A DNA stretch of 64,000 bases from Mortierella alpina (GCA_029449245.1 JANATF010000009.1:930001-994000), one strand, 5' to 3'. Shown: positions 13,765-25,711, counted from the first letter of the stretch. Translations and numbers: made by a program. The notes: a model not told the origin generated them from the letters alone.

Positions 13765-14367
13765 TCTCTCACCTCTCATGTGAATAGGGAAATCGCCACT
13801 CGCCACTCGCCTACTCGCCAATCCTCGCTTAGCATGCCACTAACCCAGATGCCGACGTTTGACAGAAAACTTGACTCTACCGCTGATGATCGTCCTCCAC
13901 CTCTATGCGCTTTGCCTCTTTGACCGCCTTACATGGATCGGCGGCGCGACGTGCTCCAAAAATAAATTATTAGGCGAGACGCAGATCAGACACACGTTCC
14001 CCAGCATGGGTGATCGGGTCTTTGTCGATTGGAAAAGGCGTTTGAAACGACCTTTACGTTGGCTCCCTCATTGAGGTACATAGTGAATGCGTATGAGAAG
14101 ACCAACTCGACAGGGACCAGTTTTCGTTTCATTTCCGAAGAGATAGCACTGGCCACGAGAGCTCAAGCATGTGCGCTTGGCGACACTGCTGCTTCAGCTG
14201 AGAGCGCGGCGCCCAGCCATCATGGCAACAAGCTAAACAAATGTAATGTAATGTACTGAACGTGCTGTATTAAAGCAACTATGTAATGGTGTACTATGAA
14301 TAGAGTATGGTATAGAAGGAAAAAAAAAAGCAGACTAAAAAGTAATGAACCCTGTGTGTTGTTGTGT

Positions 14368-17300
14368 TCACAAATTTTGTTTTTGGCAAAGGTCTGCGTA
14401 AACACCGCCAAGGCCAACCAACTCATAGTGACGACCCGACTCAACAATTTCGCCACTCTTGACCACAAGGATCAAATCTGCGTCTTGAATTGTGCTCAGA
14501 CGATGCGCAATGACAATAGTCGTGCGTCCATACCGGGCCTTGTCCAGGGCGTCCTGTACCAACTTTTCAGACTCCGAGTCCAGAGCAGAGGTCGCCTCGT
14601 CCAACAATAAGACCTTGGGATTTCGGATCAGGGCACGTGCAATGGCAATGCGCTGCTTCTGACCGCCCGAAAGCTGTGAGCCCTTGTCGCCGACTGAAGT
14701 ATCGTATCCATTGGGCAGAGACATCACAAAGCTATGAATGTTGGCAACCTTGGCTGCCTCCTCAACCTGCTCCATTGTGCCTTCGCTGTTGGGCAATCCG
14801 TAGAGGATATTGTCCTTGATCGACATGTCAAACAGGATAGGCTCTTGACCAACGAGGGCCATATGGTTGCGGATGTTGTGCAGCTGCAAATCCCGGATAT
14901 CATGGCCATCAATGACGGTCTTTCCATCATCCGTATCGTACCAGCGTTCGAGAAGGGCAATGATGGTCGACTTGCCGCATCCAGAGGGCCCGACGAGTGC
15001 GACGGTCTGCGAGGGCTTGACCTTGATGTCGACGTGCTTGAAGATCTGGATATTTTGACGAGTAGGGTAGCTGAAATCGACCTTCTCCAGGGACAATGAA
15101 CCGTTGACAGTGGTGAGCTCAACACCGTCGCGATCTGCATCGATCGTCGTGTCCTTGTCGAGGAGCTCGTAAATGTTGATGGCAGATTGCTTGCCCTTTG
15201 CAAACTTGGGCAACTCGGCAGTGATGTGGCCCAAACTCATGGCGGTAAACACGATAGCAAACATACAGTTGAACATTTCACCCCAGTTGATGATGTTGTT
15301 CTCGACAAGGCGATAGCCGCCATAGAATCCAATGGAGTAGGACCAATATGCGACAGCTTGAGACAGGGCGAAACCAAAAGAAGCGTAGAGAGCCTTGTCG
15401 CGAGCATACTTGTGAGGTTCCTTGGTGACATTGAAATAACGGGCTTCAAAGGTTTCTTCCTTGGCAAGAGACACCACGGTGCGAATGTTGGCGATGGCCT
15501 CACCGGCGACCTGACCCGACTTCTCGTAGGCCTTGCGCGTCTTCTCGCCAAACCCAGTTAGCGCAGCCAATTCAAGGTACTGTCCGAGGCCAATGATGGG
15601 CACCGCAGCAAGAATGATCAAAGTCATTTGCCAGGTGGACGAGAAAGCAAAACCGAGACCGACAGCCATAGTGGCCAAAGAGGAGATGGTGGTGAGAATG
15701 ACTTGCGAGACCATGTCCAACATCTGCTGAGCGTCGGTGGCCAGACGACTAGCCAAGGCTCCGGTCGAGTTTTCGGGACGATCAAAGTAAGCCATCTCCT
15801 GGCTGAGGATGGACTTGTAACTGAGATAGCGCATCTTACGGGTCAGACGCTCGCCAACAGTCAAGAAGCAAACCATACCTCCACAGAAGCCAATGAAACC
15901 GACAAACGCAATGATGAAGAAGAGGAGGGCGTAGTGGTTGGCCTGGGGGATAAAGTCATCGCCAAGCTCATTGAACCGCGACAGCACAGTGAGCGCTCTG
16001 GAGAAGATTTGAGAGAATCCAGGGAACAGTGCGCCTTGAATGATGGCAAAGAAACATCCAAGAAGACATAAAACAGTGTCGCCTCTGAGGTACTTGATCG
16101 TACGTCCGATGGGTGCCTTCTGCATCTTCAGCTTCTTGGCAGCCTCCTTCTTCTGACGAGCCATGGTCATCTCGGCGTCCTCAGGAATGCTTACAACAAC
16201 GGCGCTCTCGGCGGACTTTTCAGAGCGAGTCACAGAATGCTGGGATGAGATGCGGCGCAGAAGAGTGGTCATTTTGCGCCCTGTGCGAGTACCCTCAGGG
16301 AGAGCGGCCTCTGCAATGGCAATGTGTGGGGCAGACGAGGCAGTCGTTTCACTCTCCTGCTCCGGCAGCTCTGGGGCGTCGATGTCTTGGCCACCGGTCT
16401 TAAGCTGCTGCTTGGCGACGAACTCGGTGTAGGTACCACCGAGAGCCATCAAAGACTCGTGAGTTCCAGACTCCAGAACAACGCCTCTGTCCATAACATA
16501 GATAAGGTCGGCGTTCATGATGGTCGACAGGCGGTGGGCAATAACAATGGTCGAACGTCCAGTTGCAGCATTATCCAGAGCTGCCTGTACAATACGCTCT
16601 GATTCGGTATCCAAGGCTGAGGTAGCCTCGTCCAGGAGCAGGATGGAGGGATTCTTGATCAGGGCACGGGCAATAGCAATGCGCTGCTTCTGACCACCAG
16701 AAAGCAGAGCGCCTCTTTCACCAACCATCGTGTTGTAACCTTGAGGGAGCTTGGAGATAAAGTCATGAGCGTTGGAGAGACGGCAGGCGGCTTCGACCTC
16801 TTTGTCGGTGGCAGTCTTCTGGTCCGCGCGGATTCCGTACAGAATGTTTTGCTTGATGGTCGCATTGAACAGCACGGGCTCTTGGGAGACAAGGCCAATA
16901 TTGTCGCGCAGATGACGGACATTGAAGTCCTTCAGTTCAATGCCATCCAAAGTAATGGATCCACTTGAAGGGTCGTAAAAACGCTCGACGAGACCGACAA
17001 TGGTAGATTTACCGCTTCCAGAGTGGCCAACCAGGGCTACGGTCTGCCCGGGCTTGATCTCGATGTTCATATTCTTCAGGATAGGGACGTCGGGACGGCT
17101 GGGGTAGGCAAAGTCTACATCTCTGACGACGATATGTCCGGTCAGGTTCTCGGGCTTCTTACCCGAGGGATTGAAGGCATCAATGCTGGGGACCCTGTCA
17201 ATGGTCTTGAAGATGGTAAAGGCAGCAGCCTGGGCTTTGGCAAAGACGGCGATGTTTGGGCCCACGTTACCAAGCGAGAACGCACCGATAATCGTCGAGA

Positions 17301-18598
17301 ACAGGACGGTGAGGACATGTCCGGTCTCCATCTTTCCATCCTTGACTTGGGCGGCACCATACCAGAAGGCAAGGGAGTAGCTGAGGAACATGATCATCAT
17401 GAAGGAACCCATGCCAATGCCTGTGGCGAAGGCTTTCTTGATTCCAGATTTGTATGCAGTGTCGATGACCTCGCTGAACTTTTGAAGTTCTCGCTTCTGA
17501 CCATCAAAGGCCACAACGGTGCGAATTGAGCCGATGGCCTGCTCTGCCAGACCCCCGGCCTTGGCATACGAATCCTGACCGTCGGCAGTGGTCTGAGTAG
17601 CATACTTGGCCATGAGTCCACCGGTAACTACAAAGTATGAACATTACATATGAAGGTAAGCCAGACAGAAACGTGGATGGAGTCTCACAACAAACATCGA
17701 ACAACAGCCAGTTAATTCTATTGACCAATGCTTACCGGCCATCAAGGGTACAGCGGTCAAGAGCACCAAGCTCATTCGCCAACCGTGAGTGAAAGCAATG
17801 ACAAAACCGGCAATGAAAGTAGCAGCACTGGCCAGGACCAACCCGACTTTGTCAGCGAGACCGTCGAAAATCAACTGGGTGTCGGCGCTCAGACGCGAGT
17901 TGAGAGACTCGTGCTTCTTGCCGATATCGTGCCAGCCAATGTCTTGACGAAGAATGGCGTGTAGATACTTTTCACGGATACGTTTAGCTTGGTTCTCAGC
18001 AGAGAGCGTGAAGAAGCACATTTGCCCATACGCAACGACAAACATGATGCCTCCCAGAACAGTAAACTTGATCACGATCTCCCGGATCTTGGGGACGCCT
18101 TCCGCGACGTCCAAGACGTTGATGTTGTTGATGACATCTCCCATCAGCAACGCGACCAAGGGCTGACCAACGCCATTGATGACGGCGCAAGTACTGCCGA
18201 GACTACAAGCAAGAGTGAAAGAAAAGGATACACGTTTAGATCAAGCGCAAGGGAGAATTGAAGTACTGCAGCACAGCGTCAGGAACAAGTTTCAAGATAA
18301 TAAGTCGTATTTACATCACACAGACCCAGTCCCATGCAGAGGCGAAACGGTAGAGCTGAAAGTACGAGACCCGAGGTTCAGGCTCAGCCTTGTCGTCCTT
18401 CGAGCCCTTCTTGTTTTTCTTGCCCTTCTTCTTCTTGTTCGTCTTGTCGGAATCCTTCTCAGAGAGAGACGCGGATGATGGAGTGGCGGTGACATCGGCA
18501 TGCTCAATGTCGACAATGTGTGATCCAGACTGCCGCTGAGGCTTGCCTAATTCATAGAGCTCCTGCTTGGAGCCGCCCATCGTGCTGTCTGCAGACAT
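14368..18598 (-). CDS. ABC transporter, ABCB/MDR full-length exporter
   Basis: Exons (minus) are 18598-18315, 18202-17736 and 17627-14368, in phases 2 and 1, giving 1,336 residues in the order TMD-NBD-TMD-NBD. Nucleotide-binding domain 1 has Walker A GHSGSGKST (about residue 450), signature LSGGQKQRIAIARAL and Walker B ILLLDEATSALD. Domain 2 has GPSGCGKST (about 1130), the same signature and VLLLDEATSALD. Both ATP sites therefore look canonical. The N-terminus is Lys-rich and cytosolic (KKKKGKKNKKG). This matches P-glycoprotein-type pumps that export hydrophobic compounds from the plasma membrane; the substrate is unknown. The start at 18598 (MSADSTMGG) was chosen over an in-frame ATG at 18826, whose extra 76 residues look like untranslated, low-complexity sequence. 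Confidence 0.93.
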
Positions 18599-20137
18599 TC
18601 TCAAGCACCTCGAACGTGGAGTGTGGAATCGAGGGTGAGGGAGGGGGGGATGGAGGATCCGATGGAATCGAGAAAGTGAAGGTCGGAGTGAGGGTGAAGA
18701 AGCACGGTGGTTTATAACCAGGGGAGACTGAAATCCGCTGCGGGCGAGACCAGCAAAACGAGGAGCAGCGCAAAAAGGAAATAAACGGTGCCGTTGGGAT
18801 ATGCGATTGGAGCGATGGAGTTTCAAGGACGAGGAGGACGAGGAGGACGAAGAGGACGAGGACAGCTAGGATTGAAGGGCAGCCTGCGTGTATTTATAAG
18901 AGCGGGCCGACGGCAGACCCGCCGGGCAGCGGCCGTCAACTGAGCTGGGGCAAGACACTCGCAGAAGCCTTTTGGCGATAAGGTTGTCGGTGCCAAGCAC
19001 AAGTGCAGGTACGTGTGGCTGCAGCGATATGTGCTCGCCAACAAAACAAATACGCCGCTCGCCAGCACACAGTGGCACTCCCGATCGACTCAACGCCCCG
19101 TCCTGCTCGGAGAGAAAATTGCCATTTTGGACGGCGCGTCCATGAGCTCACAGGACAGGGGGGAAAGTGCGCTGCGCTTTTTCCTTTTGCGACTTGCACC
19201 TTCTCGGAGCAGCACTAATAATAACACCGCCCTCCATCATCATCGAACAACTCCCAGACTGCCGTTGTCTTTTTTTTTTTTTTGGTTGAGCCTCACGTCC
19301 GCATTCACCAGTATCTCGCTGTGACCTTGAGGTGGGCACTTTCTGTAGACTGAGCCTGCCTTTGACATGACAGTCCTCCATTACGCAGCACTTTGTTATC
19401 TACCGCGGATCAGACGCAGCACTTTGCTTTGGAGCAAACACTTCCCATAATATACCATGCCATTCGAGCTACCATTGGTGTCCCTGCCACCCTGACTTCT
19501 GTCTGTGGATTAAGTATTGTACCGACGTTGTCTAGAAAGATCTGTGTAGAGCCTCTAGGCTGCCGCGCACTGCGTTTCGATGCAACGAGCTAAAGGGGAA
19601 AAAGATTTTTTTTTCCTCATTCGGGAGAGGGCATTGACCTGTGTGCGACAGTCGAGCGAAACTCAATTGTCAAGAAGTCCAAAGGAGGAGCCTGAAGGAG
19701 TACGTCGAATATAATACTTCGCAAAAACTATCCGGCCGAAGTGCCACCCCGTTTTGCAGTGGGCGGCACTTGAACCAAGACGTCAATTTACACTGACGCT
19801 GCGGACCGTTGCCTTTGGGAGAGAGGATCGGGTATTAATCGTTGTCAGGTTATTCCTGTGCTTCCAAAGTCCAAAGCTTACTGCCGTCGCCTTGACAAGA
19901 ACGTTCCTAGCCGCAACAATGGGGTTGTCGCACTTTCAAATATAACCGTGGTGGATACTGCATATGTGTAGACGTCTATAAAGCCGGGTGTTCGTTGCAT
20001 TGAAAAATATAGTAGACATGTGAAGTGCAGCACTAATGAATGATTCGCGTACTACTCCCAGCAGTTTTGATATCGAGCCATTGAGATGAACAGTGTTTCT
20101 ACAATCGTGAGGAGGGTACTCGTCGGCCAGGCATCGT
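18599..20137. other. Intergenic; ABC transporter promoter region
   Basis: No gene is supported. The stretch separates the ABC exporter from the left mobile element. Removing both elements would leave about 1.7 kb between the divergent ABC exporter and NOT3 start codons, which is probably the ancestral arrangement. Confidence 0.5.
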
Positions 20138-20145
20138 CTTCCCGC
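20138..20145. repeat. Left target-site duplication of the left element
   Basis: CTTCCCGC directly precedes the TAG terminus at 20146. The matching flank at 25704-25711 is CTTCCCGG, so 7 of 8 bases agree. An 8-bp duplication is typical of hAT insertions. Confidence 0.65.
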
Positions 20146-20252
20146 TAGTGGTGGGAGCGAAATAGAGACAGGATAAGTGGCTTGCTCGTCAATTGCCGTC
20201 GCTTGCTCAGCGCTCGCTCCATCATCACGGTATCATGTGACTTACTGTTGCG
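20146..20252 (-). ncRNA. Candidate Fanzor guide (omega) RNA 3' block, left element
   Basis: Read on the minus strand, this block begins about 77 nt after the nuclease stop codon. It ends exactly at the element terminus. It shares long conserved segments with the block after the right copy: cgcaacagtaagtca (20238-20252), gagcgagcgctgagcaagc (20201-20219) and ttcgctcccacc near the end. TnpB and Fanzor guide scaffolds normally come from this place, with the guide running into the flank (20145 downward). Transcription is not shown by the sequence. Confidence 0.5.
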
Positions 20253-20329
20253 AATGCACAACAAAGGTTGGCAGGAAGCGCCTACACCGAGCTCGATAAA
20301 GAGACAACGGTGCCTCGCATTCCGCGTCA

Positions 20330-23300
20330 TTATTTCCTGAAGGGCTGGGGTCTGGGGCGGCCTTGGACGTGCTCGCGACCGATGTACGCAATGTTGTGGG
20401 AGCCCGCGCTGTCCCTGTGGATGTAGATGTGGCAAGTACGACACTCCACAGCTCTTTGATACTTCACGAGGTCATGGTGTCCTCGAGGACAGCGGCTGCT
20501 CGTGTAAGCCTCGTTCACCTGAAAGACCAGTATCCCTAGACCACGCGCCTGTATTATGTCGAGGTCCTTGTTAGATGCATGACTCTATCACTATGCACAA
20601 TAAAGAGTGTAAAAATCTGCTGTTGTACAACTCACTTTTTTGATCAGATGCTTCATGAGCGTGCGATGCCTGGACGACGGCCCGAAATCACCGTTCCCAA
20701 CAACGATGACTAGGTTGGAGCAAAAGCCCGAGACAGTGTCCATTGTTAGCACATCCCGATGTCCTTTGCGCGTCGTAAGGTCTGTGCTGGCAGAGTGCAC
20801 AATCGCATCAAAGACTCGGTCAAACTCTGCGCGGCCCTGCTTCGCGTGCTGCCACTGCTGTCGCTTATACCAGGTGGAGCAATAGAAGGTCTTTATCAAG
20901 GGCTCGTGGGCCACAAGCCATTGCGTGTACTGCTGGACAGCCTGAAAACCTGGCATCCCTCGAGCTGGACTCAGCTCCTCAACCTCCTTTATCGAAGGGT
21001 GGATCACTCCAGGCTGTTCTGCAATTGTTATTGGCTGTGCTTTCTTGGCTTCCAGTCGACGCGTAAATCCTGTTGTGTGCTCCGTCAGCGAAGCCTTCGA
21101 GACCAGAATGTTCCTAGCCTCGCAGCTGTCAGGATCAGGCGGGATTGTTGTTGCTGCGCAAGGAAAGGCAATGCCTGGATCTATGCCGACAACTTGCAGA
21201 GTCGTTCTGTGCTTCACAAGATGTTCGGCCATGGCAGTGGCAATCGCCTTTTTGCCGCCTAGCAGAGGGATGCCTTTGAGGGGCGACGATTGTTGCACTG
21301 CTGTTGCCGCTTTACCAGGCTTACGCTGGCTCGTGTCAAAGGCCGCTCCACGCACAACTAACCCGTTTGTTGTGACTGACCCTATAGCTACTTTGTAACG
21401 CCGTGATCTACGTTGCGAGCGCGTCCGAGGGCCTTTCAGACAGGAGAATGCAAAATTAGTCTACCTCCCCGCGCTTGCTGTACCATCATCCTCGTTCTCA
21501 CACCCAGTGTTACTTACCAAACTCGGTTTCTGTCCCAGCCTCCTTTCTTTCCTTGCGCTCGCGCCATTGTCGCTCCAGATTCATCCTTAGCCCATCCGCG
21601 TCATGCTTGAAGCTGTTTATAGACATGGTTGTCTTTGCATGACGTGTTGGTGAAAAGAAGAGACTGAACACCAGCTCCTTGTCTTGTCCATAAAGGGTTG
21701 CCATGGTGCTGCTAACAGGACTTGACCGGTGACACAGAGCCTTTGTAAGCGCGTCGGTCTTCAACCTCAACTCCCGAGTCCCCAGGTGTGGCCTAGGGAA
21801 GTAAGACCACCTCTGCTCCTCTGTTCTTGCGCCATTCAAGTGGAAAAATTGGATGATGGCGTTGTCACCGAAGCCTTGTAGGTCTGCCTCCTCCATTTTC
21901 ATCTAGCGTCAAAAGGGAGCCGTTAGTATGTGGTTATCCTAGAAAACCACTTGACAGTCAAATAGATCGAAATATACCTCAGCCATTAAACCAGAAAGCG
22001 ATGTTGTAAAGTGTTGAGCAAAATCTTGGGCGACCTGTGCCGTAACCTGGCTGTGGATTTGTGCCTGGCCTGGTGCAATTGGCTGAAGCCTCTTGTTTAC
22101 AGCAGCCCTGAATATATGTGCCGCCGTTCGTGCAATCCGGTTCACACGATCCCTGTCCGTGGCTCTCGCAGAGGCCTCCTTGGTCAAATTGATCTCATCA
22201 CCAACCAAGTAGATGCCCAACAGGCGCGCAATGGCTTGGCTACGTCTTGGATCAAGAAGAGCCCGCAGATCCTCGTCAAACTGCGTCTGTTCCTCCAACG
22301 TCCTTGCCGTGGATTCTGCTCCCCAGACACTTGCGGCCACAAACATCTCCAAGGCCAGGAGAATGTAACGATACCGATCCGACATATCCTCCACAATGGA
22401 TTGGATCAACTTGACCATATTGTCCGCCACATCATGTCCTTGTTTCTGCCTCATTTCTTTCAGTACAGCTCCGACAGCGTCTCGTGTCCTCTTGAGCCCC
22501 GTGGGGATGATCGATGAGCTGGAGTCGGAGGAGATTGATACGTGCGACACAAATTCGGAGTGGTAGGCAACAGCAGCTTCCAAGAGACGCGTCTTTAGCT
22601 CCGGTCCTATAGGTGCGAAGCGCTCCAGCTCCTCCATGACAGACAAATATTGTGCTTTGGCGGCATTGATCGCAGGCTGGGCTTGCTGAGCGGCGAAAAG
22701 TAATGCATGTGGCGTGGGTGTGCTCTGAACCGTGAGGGCAAACTGGTGAGTCGAATGGGCCAGAGGAAGGAGAGTCTGCTCAAGGTTCTTGAACTGCTCT
22801 GCAGACTTCTCGGCGTATCTACTGGAAACACCTCGCCTCACAATCGATCTCAGACAGCCCAACTCTTCTGAGATGATCGCGCAATGGCACTCCAGTTTCC
22901 GATAGAGGGTTTGTGGACGCTTTGCCGTAGAGACAACCGGAGCTTCTGCGTTCACTATTGCTTCCTCCTCGGCGTCCAGGTCCATGTCATCGTCGTCGTC
23001 ATTCTCATCCTCATCCTCGTCCTCATTCTCGTCCTCGTCCTCATTCTCATCCTCGTCCTCATTCTCATCCGAGTCCCCATCCTCATTCTCATCCTCGTCC
23101 CCATCCTCATTCTCATCCGAGTTCCCATCCTCATTCTCATCCGAGTCCCCATCCGAGTCCACTGCGTCCGCGTCGTCCTCATCCTCATCGTCATCCTGCA
23201 AAGCTGTGACACTGACATCGTCTTCAGCCGTGCTTTGAGACTCGCTTGATCCAGAGGAACTCGAATCACTGTCGTCCTCATCCGAGGTCTGATGCTCGAC

Positions 23301-25008
23301 AGCAACTAGCACATAATAAATGTTAGCATCAACGCTGTAATTCTTTTTTTTTCATACGCCTAAAGGACCTCGTCGTTATACGCACCTGGCTTTGTTCGAT
23401 ATGCTTCGGCTCTTGCGCTCCTGCTAGACATTCTTAACCGTGCGACTTTTGCTGTCCTTGTCTTTGCCTTGCGCTGTCGCTTCTTTGATCGCGGTATGGG
23501 GGCTGGCTCGGACTCCCTGGCCACGGCTTCCCAAGAGACAGGCTTCACTGCATATCTCTTTCTGCGGGTCGTCCCCAATCGCTTTCGATTTTGTGTCCTT
23601 TCGATAGTCGGACTGGAAGGTGTCCTGCTCGCTTGATATCTAATGCGTTCATATCGGATTAGCGAGGTTAGAAGGCTAGCCCAGCAACTTTGGTGCTGGG
23701 ATGGGTAGAGGTTGTGGTGCCTGGCCGACTGGATCCCATCTCGCAAATTTCACCGCATACTTTCGAAGTTGACGCTGCTCTGCCGCGGCGGTGGTTCGGG
23801 AGGTTGCGTCAGAGATGTCCTTTTTTGCTGCCTTATAACTGCGTAACCATTCATGGTCGAAAAGGTTAGCGAAGCCGTGCATACCGCGACGATGGTCATT
23901 AACAATTTTGCCAGCTAACAGTATCGTACCTTTCAAGGGCAACTGACACCTGGCCCAGTACCTGGAACAGTTTGCGCTCCAGTTCGATGATGTCCCTTTT
24001 ACTACCAGAGGCTTGATCGTTCAAAAGGGTTTCTTGGTTGCGTATGAAGACCGCCTCTGCCATCTTGAATCTTCCTATCAGCTCGATCTCCTCTGTACGA
24101 TCACCCTCAGTCATCAGCTTGCAGTACCGCTGAAGTATGGTTGATGCCGTGAGAGGTCCACGACTGCACCGTGCCTTGATAAACGCGAGATTCCTGGTCA
24201 CACCCTGTCCGCGTATATTTCCCGAATAATCGTTCCCGCTTACCACTCCAACGACTTTCCAAGCATCAGGGTGCACCTCCAATGTGCTGAGAATGTCATG
24301 GACCACATACGCCGTGTATTTATCATGGATTTTTGGATCCTTTCGCAAGAGAATTCTGGCTCCTCGGAACAGATAGTCGCTGTCGGTTGTCACAACTGTT
24401 GGCGCGTCCAGGTTCAAAATGCAATTGTCCGTTTCACCGCTGCAAAAGCAGACCCTCCATCCTAGCGTCCTCAGTGCTGCTCCTATGTCTGCAGTGGTTG
24501 ATCGATCTAATGAAAAGGTCCTGATTCGCTTGTAACTGGCGATGGCTCGGGATGCATGACCCAGAACACTCCTCCGTTGCCTGGCTGCTCGTGGGCCGCT
24601 GGTATTGAAAAGCCCGAGGGCATTCACAGCTTGGTCAAGCTCCGCATTGGCGCTGGAAATATGGTTTCCATACTCCTCTGTGAACTTTTTGAGCCTCTCC
24701 GCATGTGCCCGATTCTTTTCTTGGGTCGGGTATCCGTCGAAGTGAAGGACAGAGTTTTCGGGAGTTATGAAGGAGGGGAATTTTTTCACTAGGGCAAGCA
24801 CAAACTGCTCGACAATGGTGTGTTGTGACTTTTGTCGTGGCAACGGTTTCTTCCAGTTCGCTGCCTTGATACTGTGTAGTGTTTTGTTGCAATATCCTGC
24901 AAGGATAGCGTTAAAGTCGACGTGTAAAGTGCCTTTCAGATGCTCTTCACGTACATCCTCTGGAATGTACTTTTCCTTGAGAAATTGGAAAGTGCCAGAC
25001 ACTCCCAT
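20330..25008 (-). CDS. XPG/FEN1-like nuclease fused to Fanzor RuvC nuclease (left copy)
   Basis: Exons (minus) are 25008-23930, optional 23838-23761, 23639-23386, 23305-21978, 21902-21518, 21432-20636 and 20548-20330. This gives 1,379 residues with the optional exon or 1,353 without. The N-terminal XPG/FEN1 fold starts MGVSGTFQFLKEK. It keeps D31, D91, E192, D194, D209, D211 and D260, which match the seven FEN1 metal ligands in order and spacing. A basic linker, an Asp/Glu tract (22984-23172) and a helical region follow. The C-terminus is Fanzor/TnpB-like: RuvC-I VVGIDPG (D1126), RuvC-II-like VVGNGDF (1287-1291), a zinc ribbon (SSRCPRGH...VECRTC) and RuvC-III HRDSAGSHNIA (D1353). It is probably an RNA-guided DNA nuclease encoded by the surrounding element. 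No inactivating change is seen. Confidence 0.85.
22984..23172 (-). repeat. Acidic microsatellite inside left XPG-Fanzor gene
   Basis: Degenerate repeats of the gtcctcattctcatcc type encode a long Asp/Glu/Asn tract (ENEDEDENEDEDE and similar). The tract lies between the XPG half and the helical/RuvC half. The right copy has only a short Lys-Asp run at the equivalent place, so this linker varies in length. Confidence 0.85.
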
Positions 25009-25703
25009 GGTTGCTAAAACACACCAGCAGACCTGGGAGCGGAGAGCGAATGTATGGAAGATAACGAGGTCGATGGACGTGTCTGTCGCCTAGTGCACTC
25101 CTGGTTGTGGATAGGTTAATAGAGGGTGGTAGGGGAGAAAGATACAAGAAATGAGCTTTGCAAAGGCTGGGCTGATTTAGTTTTCAAGCAAGCACGTTCG
25201 TTTTATGTGGTACGAAAGGAACGTTTCGCGATCAATGGTATGATCATTATTAATGATCTTACCTGTAGCACAGCAAAGTGGTGAAACACAGCGAACAGCG
25301 CTCCCTTCGCCGACCCTGTCTCCAGCAAGAGTCAACACTCATCCGCTTGATATGATGATGCATGCCACACGACAAGAAGCAACAGTAACCTCTACGATAG
25401 CACCCCCACTAGCGCAGCGAGTGAGCAGAGCAGAGCGACGCGGAGCCCGGAGGGGCGACCTCCCGCCCGGGTATCTGTACTGTCTTCTTGAGCGCGATGC
25501 GATCACTCTTCCTTCACAAGTACCAACACGCCCTCAACCCATAAATCCACAACTCCTACACCAGCCTCCTAGTGGAGAATTCTGTAGTTTTGATCGTTAT
25601 ATAAAAATCATGTGACCAAGCGAGCTTGCACAAATTCTTGAAGACTCGCTCGCTTGAGCGAGCCGCGAGTCCGAGCCAAGATTTCGCTCTGCTCCCAGCG
25701 CTA
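25009..25703. other. 5' non-coding arm of the left element
   Basis: This stretch holds the promoter of the left XPG-Fanzor gene and the right terminus of the element. It includes a GC-rich inverted repeat near 25440-25475. From 25607 to 25703 it carries CATGTGA, several GAGCGAGC/GCTCGCTC motifs and the terminal repeat. I see no convincing gene. Confidence 0.6.
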
Positions 25704-25711
25704 CTTCCCGG
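25704..25711. repeat. Right target-site duplication of the left element
   Basis: CTTCCCGG directly follows the CTA terminus at 25703 and matches 20138-20145 at 7 of 8 positions. Confidence 0.65.

Larger units (their letters stand above)
12341..14367. other. Long intergenic region (2.0 kb)
   Basis: No gene is supported; the ORFs are short and uncharacteristic. The TF promoter is at the left end and the ABC gene 3' flank at the right. It holds a perfect 8-bp stem-loop at 12624-12645, a direct repeat near 13533-13560 and a 9-bp tandem repeat at 13732-13764. Confidence 0.5.
20146..25703 (-). mobile_element. Left hAT-like element carrying an XPG-Fanzor gene
   Basis: The ends are imperfect inverted repeats: 20146-20158 reads TAGTGGTGGGAGC, and the complement of 25691-25703 reads TAGCGCTGGGAGC (11/13). 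An 8-bp duplication with one mismatch flanks them. About 100 bp inside each end is rich in GCTCGCT/GAGCGAGC motifs, like transposase-binding subterminal repeats. The only convincing gene is the XPG-Fanzor fusion on the minus strand. No DDE transposase is visible, so movement would need a transposase in trans. The imperfect duplication suggests an older insertion than the right element. Confidence 0.75.

Noticed and set aside
13732-13825. CRISPR-like or regulatory array
   Set aside because: The repeats are simple 9-bp tandem copies without spacers, in a eukaryotic genome.
22958-23238. Plus-strand Ser-rich, Pro/His-rich and hydrophobic ORFs
   Set aside because: These are shadows of the acidic repeat in the left XPG-Fanzor gene.
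25253-25615. Plus-strand ORF inside the left element (120 residues)
   Set aside because: No recognisable motif, low-complexity Thr/Pro content and no homologous ORF in the right element.
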